Of a DNA stretch of 64,000 nucleotides, positions 56,801 to 64,000 are shown piece after piece. The position numbers and the translations under genes were made by a program. The notes below the pieces were generated by a model. It made no database searches. It was not told the DNA's origin and saw nothing but the letters and a program-made list of their open reading frames with translations. The first letter of the stretch is position 1. The number at the start of each line of letters is the position of its first letter. Origin of the DNA: Procambarus clarkii (lineage: Eukaryota > Arthropoda > Malacostraca > Decapoda > Cambaridae); contig NC_091156.1 of assembly GCF_040958095.1 (NCBI RefSeq), positions 17,645,751-17,709,750 of the forward strand, in the 5' to 3' direction.

Positions 56801-59800
56801 GTATTTACAGGGAAATTAGGGACGTGGGAGGCATCAGCAGAGGTAGTAGGCGAGAAGTCACTTAGGTGCACACTGTCTAAAATAACTTGGGCAGCTCGGC
56901 AGCAATAATGTTGAGTATTACCATACTGTTGTGACTGGCAGTAGTGAAGACACGAGTACCTGCAGGAAAAACACTAAGACATTGGCGCTCTGCTCAACTT
57001 CAGAGCAAAGCTAACTAGAGAGCTTGTAAATCATTACATATAAATTCTAGTAAAGTTAACATTGTATTATGCATCTAATAGAGAGAAAGCCATAATCTTA
57101 AAACATGCAAACCTGTATTTCATTAATATTAACTTTACATATTAAAATACAACTGGTAATGTGCAATTAAGTTTCTTGCAAATCACGACGCATTAATGTA
57201 CAATACAGCAAATTATCGTAAAACTGATTTGGTTACGTGGCGACCGTCACTCGAGTTAAAATCAAAAGAAAGCAAAGTCCGGAAGATAGCACAATATTAC
57301 ACAATATCTAGACATGCAGGATGCCCCATACATTAGCAGTATGACAAGACTAGTGTCAAAGGTATTAGAATCAAGGATTTTATCAATCCGCATACGACTA
57401 AGGAATATTGGGAAAGCAACGTACAATCTATCCAGAAAACTCAAATTCAGGAAGTGCAGGGCTACTTCAGGAGATGCCCAGATCATTGTGGCGCCAGTAC
57501 ATATCTTACCCAGACGCTATCAAGTTTTTTTTTTTGCGCCGAGACGAGACCACAGGTATTGGTAAAACTTTATAGTACGCAATTTATTTGTAATAGCAAA
57601 CCTCTCCGAATGGTTGCAGGTAGGGGTTATGAATAAATTGATAAAGGAATTAGTTTCTGGGAGATGGGACACGCACGAATGACAACGATAGCAACTGCGA
57701 GGTCATTAGAGGTAACACCAGTGTGGAGAGGAATCTAACAACATTTTACGAATATTTGTTAAAAATGGTTAAGTTACTGTTGGATTTCTATCAGTACAGG
57801 AAATAAAGGGTAAAAGAACTCCAAGCCATGAGAGTCCAGAGAGAGAGAGAGACTAACGTTGGCATAAATCCTAGTAGTATTCTAAACTGCATAAAAGTTG
57901 CTCCATGAAAATACTCTTCAAAGGGGAAGCGGCATAAAGGCATCAGGAGACTAATCCGTGCGTAAATAGCAGTAATTGGGAACACATTGCAGATGTACAC
58001 GGCCTGCAAGCAGACAACACGTACAGTAAAATATTTATAAACAAACAGGACTTTACAAGCAGCCGTCAAAGTGGCATTACAACTTACGGGCTATTCATGC
58101 CCATACCACCTTTTGGGTGGCTTAATCTTCATCAATCATCGCATTACAAGCGTGAATAGGAGCTCTGTACGGTCTGTGCAAGTTTTCGAAGGCAACACTC
58201 AACATAGATCAACCCGTCCTCACACTAAGTCCATTCCATACAGCGGTCGGCCCCAAAGACATCAATTTTAACATGCTGTTCATTCAAAATAGGTATTCTC
58301 AAATATAAATTAACATGGTTATATATATTAGTATGCTGTGCATATTTAGGCATTGGTTAGGTTAGATGTTTAGGTTCTGTTTGCGATTATTTGTAGTACG
58401 TGGGGTGGAGGATTTACATTGTTGTGGTTCGAACAAAATTAAGTCGCCAACTAAGCACTTATTAGAAGTGTTTGAACATCAGCTGTGAGTCTTGTTTGGA
58501 GGACGGGCCCATCCTCATAAACAAAGGCCAAAAGTGATTGTGCACCCGCTAAACCCCCTGTTTATGAATGAAAAACTGTTTACACACGACTCGACCGATT
58601 TCTTTCGAACACTTCCGGAACAAGTGCTTCACTGAAGAATTTTGTTCGAACCACAAAGCTATAAATGCTTCACCCACGTACTACAAATACAAATAATCGC
58701 CAACAGAACCTAAACACCCAACCTAACCTATCCTATGCCTATATATACACAATATGCTATTATAATATTAATTTATACTTTAGAAATTTCCCGTTTTGAA
58801 TGAACAGCATGTTAAAATTTATGAATGCGTCTGTGGGGTTGACCGCTGAATGTAATGGACTTTAGTCAAGGACGGGTTGTATAAATGCTTCACCCACGTA
58901 ATACAAATAAACGCCAACAGAACCTAAGCACCTAACCTATGCCTATATATGCACAATAAGCTAGTATAATTTATATTTGAGAAAATTCCAGTTTTGAATG
59001 AACAGCATGTAAAAGTTTATGAATGCGTCTGTGGGGTCGACCGTTGGATGTAATGGACTTTAGTCAAGGACGGATTGTTCACCGACTAATTGTTCGAACC
59101 ACAACGTTGTAAATATTTTCTTGTCTCAAACGTATTTGAATTTGAGCCCACGTACTACAAATAATCGCCAACTTAATGCCTAAATATGCTTATATAATAC
59201 TATTTTCATTTGAAAAAATTCCTGTTTTGAAAGATCAGCATGCTAAAATTTACAAATGCGTCTTTGGGGTAGACTGTTGGACGGAATGGATTTGGTCTGA
59301 GGACGGGTTGTGTGTAAATCTTTTTTTTCTTAAACGGGGTTTGGCGGGTGCATGGAATCGCTTTTGGCCTTTGTTTACAAGGACGGGTTGCGTAGGTGGT
59401 TTTAGACAAGCTCTGGAATGGGAAAGAAACATCCCTTCCCCCCCCCCCCCCGAGCCGACCTTCCCCGAATGCAACCTGTAACTACTACATCGCCAAACTC
59501 CCTGGTACCTATTTACCGTCAGGTAAACATACAACAGGAAACTTGGCCCAAACGTTTCTGTCCTGCCGCAGGAATTTAACCACGAACGTTTGTTGTGATC
59601 CGATTGCGCCACAGGTGTTAAGAATTGCGCCAGAGGGCATGTCACCAGTTACAAATCACTTTTGTAGTAATGGCTGTTACAAACGGCTTTTTAAAGTGGC
59701 TAACCTATATTATGAGCACTCATCATCCGAGACCTGCATGATGATTTATATTCGTTATATACCGAGCATCCAATACCTAGTGACACGTATAATGTTTAAT

Positions 59801-59938
59801 ATTATCCGTGTAGTGTACATGCAGCGGGCCACAGTCCCAAACCACAACAGCGTGCAGTGTCACCCACTTGTACGGCGAGAGGTCGGCCGCTGCAGCAGCC
59901 CACACCGCCACCGCCCACACAAACACCATCGCCGCCAT
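50868..59938 (-). CDS. Giant crustin-like secreted protein with WAP domain (gene span; exons 59868-59938, 56595-56959, 56316-56395, 50868-53837)
   Basis: The four exons total 3,486 nt and agree in phase at every junction, giving a predicted 1,161 residues. Residues 1-18 are a signal peptide (MAAMVFVWAVAVWAAAAA). Residues 26-44, SCLHYCQSQQYGNTQHYCC, resemble the crustin motif SCRYWCKTPEGQAYCC. Residues 45-145 are a Ser/Thr/Pro linker with a doubled GLGPPV. Residues 155-197 carry all eight WAP cysteines (155, 162, 174, 180, 186, 187, 191, 197; ..CPPARNYCPR.., DSDCAVSDKCCDDACLMARV C). Crustins are secreted crustacean antimicrobial or protease-inhibitor proteins of about 80-200 residues that normally end just after the WAP domain. 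Here about 960 further residues follow in one exon. I recognise no family in the extension. The exon model is inference from splice signals; additional small exons in intron 1 cannot be excluded. Confidence 0.8.
54075..56100 (+). mobile_element. LINE ORF1 with 3' end, interrupted by a foreign segment
   Basis: 54120-54305 encodes FIKKELLKANNTINTNPIDI then EGIVLFYSQEAVADHLLSTP. 54880-55320 continues with RTKALWLKELFASCITAWIP and, in shifting frames, GQCLKCYKYTHFKCQ (a zinc-knuckle start) and CAEDHYYSAKADFQ. 55510-55670 encodes ALMCLVEWVAGSDNHLFGSI RNTLYAANGL. This order (RNA-binding part, knuckles, conserved tail) is that of a decapod LINE ORF1. The copy runs straight into the 3' end seen at 14418-14600, with no reverse transcriptase. 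It is degenerate. Confidence 0.65.
54306..54880 (+). pseudogene. Intronless pentraxin + C-type-lectin-like segment (probable processed retrocopy)
   Basis: 54311 onward encodes MESGGSVVIGQDQDEPLSGY DKRQSFSGFIADLYL, a pentraxin/LamG end (family pattern GG..VIGQDQD..GG.FD..QSFSG.I). It continues with FSIFPEARSMKECSHFCSIL NGNVPIPLNDEENIALF and, after a frame change near 54740, TAFDKSNSMWIGIQWAPNES LWKNQITNREAVYKNF, a C-type-lectin-like fold (MWIG..W..NES.W). Two or more domains in under 600 bp with no intron, set inside a LINE ORF1, point to reverse transcription of a spliced mRNA. I recall crustacean channel-like genes combining pentraxin, lectin, LDLa and Cys-loop channel domains; that link is tentative. 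It is a fragment and not functional. Confidence 0.65.
56316..56395 (-). CDS. Crustin-like gene, exon 3: first half of WAP domain
   Basis: 80 nt, acceptor GACTAG ending at 56396 and donor GTAAGTA at 56315. With the G from exon 2 it encodes DTWSQERGQCPPARNYCPRV QTSAHLA, supplying WAP cysteines 1 and 2 in the crustin-like GxCPPxRxxCP pattern. Phase 1 in, phase 0 out, matching both neighbours. The exon is too short for open-frame listing and was found by extending the WAP domain upstream. Confidence 0.85.
56595..56959 (-). CDS. Crustin-like gene, exon 2: Cys motif and Ser/Thr/Pro linker
   Basis: 365 nt, acceptor CCTGCAG ending at 56960, donor GTAACT at 56594. It encodes YSCLHYCQSQQYGNTQHYCC RAAQVILDSVHLSDF and then a linker rich in T, P, S and V (TTVATTTAPVTPITTE). 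The CxxxC...CC spacing is that of the crustin Cys-rich region. Intron 2 is only 199 nt. Confidence 0.82.
58075..58140 (+). mobile_element. LINE 3'-tail fragment
   Basis: CTTACGGGCTATTCATGCCC with the CCACC..GGTGG hairpin and TTAATCTTCATC, as at 14418-14480 (minus) and 56030-56090 (plus). Confidence 0.6.
58264..59392. mobile_element. Cluster of CAACCCGTCCT MITEs in opposite orientations
   Basis: A plus-oriented part (58264-58515) and a minus-oriented copy (58501-58876) form a large palindrome. Two more partial minus copies follow (58877-59075 and 59076-59310), then the end of a plus copy (59330-59392). All share ACATGCTGTTCATTCAAAA, GTGGTTCGAACAAAATT and the end AGGACGGGTTG. A simple complete copy is 40275-40668. 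Confidence 0.75.
59440..59451. repeat. poly-C tract
   Basis: C homopolymer of about 12 nt between the MITE cluster and the SINE. Confidence 0.7.
59495..59640 (-). mobile_element. SINE fragment (minus)
   Basis: On minus: CCTGTGGCGCAATCGGATCA (tRNA-like start), then GGTTAAATTCCTGCGGCAGG and TGACGGTAAATAGGTACCAG. It resembles 38560-38715. Confidence 0.5.
59868..59938 (-). CDS. Crustin-like gene, exon 1: signal peptide
   Basis: On minus, ATG at 59938 begins MAAMVFVWAVAVWAAAAADL SPY. This is a classic signal peptide with likely cleavage after the Ala run. A TTGGTACAG acceptor ends just before ATG, implying an untranslated upstream exon. A donor (AA|GTGGGT) leaves two bases that combine with the first G of exon 2 to give Lys, so the join reads ..SPYK-YSCLHYC. 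The alternative donor six bases on (TGG|GTGACA) would break the phase. Linkage to exon 2 is inferred. Confidence 0.7.
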
Positions 59939-60059
59939 CTGTACCAAGACAATTAAAACCTGGCTTGTAATAGACTCAAAAGCTTTAAAATCTGCACAAA
60001 TTTTCTCACAAACTGTTCTCACCTTGTACTACTGTCAGACCCAGACTCAATGCCCTCAA

Positions 60060-60799
60060 GAAGGCCTTTAAAAGATGAATATTATGATTGTACAGTATAT
60101 TTCGATGGGTATCCTAAATAATTTTCAAAAAATTTTCCCATCAGCCACTGGCTTACCATATACTGGTTTACACCGTCACCACTAACTCACTCTGTCACCA
60201 GACTCGCCACTGGCTCACTAACAGCCGCTTGTTTTCCTCACAAAACGATCAAGGCCCAAGAGGAAAGACAAGAAACCTGTCCATGAATAACTGAGACGTG
60301 TACTTGGGACAAACATTGCCAGATACCATCACACCAGCGCCATCTGTTAACAGTTTATTATATTATATTTTGTTCAACTATTATATTTTATCAAATATTT
60401 GTTTATTATGAATTGATACAGCGTTCCGTTACATTACATATAATATATATTTTTTAATTTGATTCAAAACTAACTAAATGAAGTCCTAGTGAATACTCAA
60501 CTAGTTTTCGAATTTCATATTTCACGTTTGAGAATAATACACCATATTAACATAACCATGCATAACCTAACTTAACCTATCCTAACCATGGCTAGGGGAG
60601 TAAACAATAGCATTAATTACATAGTAGTTTTGTACTAATCACCTCCAGGGCACCTCCTCCCTAAGGACAGGTTGCCCCCATGCGTTCTGGTATAGGTTGA
60701 GGGTTTAAATCCCCTCATTGCTCCAATTTATTATCGCATTTATATATCACGTTAGTGTATATATATCAACACTCCTTCTGTACCTAAAGTTGGAGTGTA
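60060..60799. other. Unassigned sequence between the crustin-like and channel genes
   Basis: AT-rich, with TAACCTAACTTAACCTATCC-type short repeats near 60560-60590. No coding signal. The crustin-like promoter and leader exon should lie here or up to 62 kb but could not be placed. Confidence 0.4.
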
Positions 60800-61190
60800 T
60801 GGCGGAAGAGATCCATTACAATAACAAACTTCAGTACCAGACACCACTCTGCTGCCTTACTGAGATCTTTAAACATGTTTAACATCACATCACTGCACAT
60901 ACTCCCAAGTGTATTCTGTATCTTTAAAACTATGAACATCAATGCCAATCCTGACATAATAAACTGAGGATATATATGTTTGCTAGAGCTGTAGTAGAAC
61001 TCATGAGCACCACACGAGAAACACATCCTTTTGAGATTCCTGGAGTGAGACTAAACCAAAGCAGAAATGCGGTGTATCAAGGGTCTCAAATTATGAAATG
61101 ATCTCACAAATGTAATTAAAAGCTGCAAGTCTCCCAGCCAGCTCAAAAGAGAGACTAAGAAATATTTATTTAATATTATGTAACGAATTT
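60800..61190 (+). mobile_element. LINE C-terminal fragment (plus)
   Basis: Plus strand, several frames: LLRSLNMFNITSLHI, FKTMNINANPDII, HEHHTRN and RLNQSRNAVYQGSQI. This is the same C-terminus as at 24349-24999, more degenerate. Confidence 0.7.
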
Positions 61191-61289
61191 CACTCACATT
61201 TCTTCATTGAAAAAAGTTGTTTGTGTCTTACTGCTACTGTATCATAAATTTTATTGATTAAAAATGTATGTTTTTCTTCATTGAGTGTT

Positions 61290-61350
61290 ACCTTGCGATG
61301 ATTTCCGGGCTTAACGTCCCCGCGGCCCGGTTCTCGACCAGGCCTCCTGT
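61290..61350 (-). mobile_element. Short LINE/SINE 3'-end piece
   Basis: TTTCCGGGCTTAACGTCCCC then GCGGCCCGG..CTCGACCAGGCC, the reverse complement of the tail of the 20130-20375 SINE. Confidence 0.6.
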
Positions 61351-62078
61351 ATGTCATCTAATCTATTTTTTTATTTTGATCGTCTGATCTATTTTTGTTA
61401 AATTGCTTAATCAGTCATATATATGTTATCTTGTTTACTTTAAGTGTTTACCCCATTAAACTTTTCAATTTTGCTAATTTACTATACATGTTATGTTCTG
61501 GTAGTTTTCTAAAACACACCTATATTATATATATATCTCCTTCTATTATTAATGTTATAAAACCCGCGTAGTGTTGCCTGGTCACAACTATGGATTCCAT
61601 AATGTAATAGTCTTCGTCTGTCAAATTTAAATTTTGCTCTGCCCATTATTTTTGTTTGTATATATTGCATATCCTTATCCAACTGTATTATATCTATAAT
61701 ATATTAGTGAATTATAATTTTAATTTGATTCTTAATTTGACAAACTATCTGTATCCTAGTAGATTAATTATTTAAATCTCAATTTATCTCTGTTTTAAAA
61801 CAATCAAATTTCACTTTGTTCTGCTCCTTATTTTTTAATTATATTTAACTATTTTTACTTAGATAAGTAATAAATTGAGGATATATATGTTTGCTTAATA
61901 ATGTTAGCTATTTCTTTCTAATATTACATATTATTAATTTTACATTTTAAGTACATTGTATCTAACTCATATTTGTATAGTTCTGTGAGTCAGTACATTA
62001 GACAACCGACTATTAGAAAGGCGGGGTCCAAGAGCTTACAACTCGATCCTCCAGGCACAAATAGTAAATACAAGCAGT

Positions 62079-62082
<4 letters not shown>
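61351..62082. other. AT-rich sequence, no gene seen
   Basis: Mostly A/T with TATATA tracts. Nothing recognised. Confidence 0.5.
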
Positions 62083-62154
<72 letters not shown>

Positions 62155-62178
62155 CACACGTGTATATATATATATATT
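62083..62178. repeat. (CA)n then (TA)n microsatellites
   Basis: (CA)n of about 35 units at 62083-62152 and (TA)n at 62163-62178, about 85 nt past the stop of the ion-channel gene (minus). Confidence 0.95.
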
Positions 62179-62263
62179 TATCGCTATATGCGAAGGAATG
62201 AACTTATTAAATCATCTGTTGTGTTTTGTAAATTTTATTTCTTTGGGATAAGTTTGGAGCCGG

Positions 62264-63615
62264 TTAACTTTGAAACTCATCATGGATCATCCTGGTGTGA
62301 TAGCCGACGAAGCCGAAGTAGCCAATGACGAAGACGCCCATCAGTACGGGCAGGACGACCTGAGCGCCGGAATTCCATGAGCGCGGGTCCACCAGCTGCC
62401 GCCGCCTCTGCTTGCCCTGTCAACCATCAAGAACATTCAGTCTTTCACAGAGACTACCACTTTTCTCGGGGTTAATCAGAAGGGAATGAATTATTGGAGA
62501 GATTACTCATTCTTCTGATTGCATTAATCAGAGAAGGGAAACAAATAAGTAAATAAATTATATGTATATATATACTGTCACACAATTCTCCTGCATAACA
62601 GAAGAAACTGCCTCTTCACTTTTACCTTCGACATTGGAAGGTTATGAAACATTCTACTACACTTCCTCCGGACCAACATATAAAACGTCCTAGATGGAGT
62701 TCCAGACGAATGTTTACACCACACCACCAGGGTGCCCAACCCGGGGGGTTAAGTAATAATTGTAATTAAGAAGCAATAAGATGCTTATCTTAACATACTA
62801 AGAAGGTTAGGTGAGGTCGGTGTTTTCTATGAAGCTTTTCAAGGTAAACTAAAATATTCACAATCAATTAGTATGTCATATATGCACATATTAAATAAGC
62901 TAATATTGACTATAAGCAAGTGCGAGAACGGGCTGCACCTCCCGTAAGACCCAGCTAGGCAGGCGTGTGGCTGCAAAGCTCGCGGGTTCCTTGTTGCGTC
63001 TAGGTAACCAACTCTGTTTCACTGCCGGTTACTCGTTCCAAGCCTCGGTGACAAAGGATGTGAAGTCACCGTCAGGGGTATAAAGACCCCTGACCTCGGC
63101 AACATTTTCAGTCTGAGACTGCGGAGGTGAACGCCCATTCATGGATATGCTCACAAGTTATTAGTGCCGGGTTCGATTCCCAGATAGGACGATACATTTT
63201 GGGCACGTTTAATTCCTTACACTTTATGCCTCTGTTCGCCGAGAAGTAGGAACACAGGAGTCGGTCAACTGTTTTGGGTTGCATCCTGAGAAAGGTCAGT
63301 CATTATCCTAGGGAGACCTCGATAAGCTTAAGATTTCCCAGGCCCCGACAATGGGACAACAACTGCAACAGCATCTGTACGCGTGTATTGTGCATATGTT
63401 AGTGTCAACATGGTTGTTATTGTGGGTACCTTGTATTGCCTCTTGATCACACTACGTCCCGGAGACATGGGTGCTACTACGGTAGGTGATGGGGCCTGCA
63501 TGAAGGCGTTGATGGTCACTTGCACTGACACCATAATAAAGTCTGCCAAGATGCAGAAGATGAACCACACGTCTATCAGCTTCAAGTAGGAAGTCTTGGG
63601 CAGGCCGGAGGCGAT
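62264..63615 (-). CDS. Cys-loop ligand-gated ion channel, last two exons (62264-62416 and 63430-63615)
   Basis: Exon 63430-63615 (186 nt, phase 0 both sides) encodes IASGLPKTSYLKLIDVWFIF CILADFIMVSVQVTINAFM and then a short intracellular loop ending SVIKRQYK. LPKTSYLKLIDVW is the conserved M2-M3 loop and start of M3 in Cys-loop receptors. Exon 62264-62416 (153 nt) encodes GKQRRRQLVDPRSWNSGAQV VLPVLMGVFVIGYFGFV, the basic end of the M3-M4 loop and M4, then a short tail to TAA. In the family these are pentameric, plasma-membrane, ligand-gated channels. Subtype (anion-type GluCl/GABA/glycine-like is my guess) cannot be set because the ligand-binding domain and M1-M2 lie beyond the right edge. 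The short M3-M4 loop is a mark of some invertebrate groups. Confidence 0.82.
62417..63429 (-). other. Ion-channel intron
   Basis: 1,013 nt with canonical ends (GTACCC donor side at 63429, GACAG acceptor at 62417). It contains the SINE at 63130-63320. Confidence 0.75.
63130..63320 (+). mobile_element. tRNA-derived SINE
   Basis: B box GGGTTCGATTCCC at about 63168, then CACTTTATGCCTCTGTTCGC CGAGAAGTAGG, AACTGTTTTGGGTTGCATCC and TGAGAAAGGTCAGT. Same body as 25885-26090. Confidence 0.75.
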
Positions 63616-64000
63616 CTGTAACAGTACACCTCCATGACGGATTCAGTTATCGTCATACCTTACCAAAATAGTCATTGAACAAAACTTACATGTTTGATAT
63701 AATATGTAGAATACTGTATGACTTCTCTCATTCCTGGAGTATATTCACCAATATATTTTAAGAGGACTCGGATACCATTTAATATTTGGCATTAGATTAT
63801 AATGTACATCCTGTCAATTTATTGTAGAGAATAATAAGTGATCACTTGTTTATTTTGATAGGGCTTTCTTTTTGAGTTATAAATAACAAATGCACATCTA
63901 CCATGATCAAAATTGGTTCGTATTGCCCTTCCGGTTTTGAAGTTACGAATAAGTTGTAGTATCTGACCTAGAACAGTTTGCCCTTATGTTTACTATACAT
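63616..64000 (-). other. Ion-channel intron sequence at the right edge
   Basis: AT-rich, no exon recognised. The gene continues beyond the window. Confidence 0.5.

Larger units (their letters stand above)
56960..59867 (-). other. Crustin-like gene intron 1
   Basis: 2,908 nt. It contains unassigned sequence with a short LINE-like stretch at 57300-57500, a (GA)n tract at 57838-57855, a LINE 3' tail (58075-58140), a CAACCCGTCCT MITE cluster (58264-59392) and a SINE (59495-59640). A small extra exon cannot be ruled out. Confidence 0.6.

Noticed and set aside
59777-60022. Longer N-terminus (MRTVCEKICADFKAF..) for the crustin-like protein
   Set aside because: The upstream part lies across a good acceptor just before the internal ATG, and starting there would bury the signal peptide.
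1-64000. CRISPR arrays, bacterial operons or prophage
   Set aside because: The window is eukaryotic: spliced animal genes, LINEs and SINEs. The tandem arrays have no spacers.

Overview
The window looks like nuclear DNA of a decapod crustacean, probably a freshwater crayfish. It has short exons in long AT-rich introns, intron-bearing animal genes, a crustin-type WAP gene (crustins are a crustacean family) and a dense load of LINEs, tRNA-derived SINEs, DNA transposons and old DIRS-like and LTR retroelement relics. The species call is inference; no database was searched.

Genes, left to right. (1) Minus strand, 5714-8880: two coding exons of intersectin (first EH domain), with a possible untranslated first exon near 12142-12250; the rest of the gene lies beyond the left edge. 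(2) Plus strand, 18195-41289: the mitochondrial small TIM chaperone Tim8, two exons around a 22.8 kb intron. (3) Plus strand, 26430-28165, inside that intron: the large, apparently 3'-terminal exon of LARP7 (7SK snRNP protein). (4) Plus strand, 41387-42595: an uninterrupted PEX3 reading frame starting 97 nt after the Tim8 stop, with no poly(A) signal between them. (5) Minus strand, 50868-59938: a four-exon gene whose splice phases all agree. It encodes a predicted 1161-residue secreted protein with a signal peptide, a crustin-like Cys motif, a complete eight-cysteine WAP domain and an unfamiliar C-terminal extension of about 960 residues. (6) Minus strand, 62264-63615: the last two exons (TM3 and TM4) of a Cys-loop ligand-gated ion channel that begins beyond the right edge.

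Repeats fill the rest. 1-4740 and about 36240-40930 hold two DIRS-like relics in opposite orientation with younger insertions. 14100-17450 is a nest of LINE, LTR-element and foldback pieces. 22551-25303 is a Tigger/pogo-type transposon with two further elements inserted, each with clean target-site duplications. 23087-24173 and 29734-30754 are TTAA-flanked elements built from internal repeats of roughly 170-200 bp. 44455-49900 is a LINE graveyard with a solo LTR. 54075-56100, inside an intron of the crustin-like gene, is a LINE ORF1 interrupted by an intronless pentraxin/C-type-lectin-like segment.

The genes do not form one pathway. The best candidate for something undescribed is the giant crustin-like gene; next are the Tim8/PEX3 arrangement and the pentraxin-lectin retrocopy.
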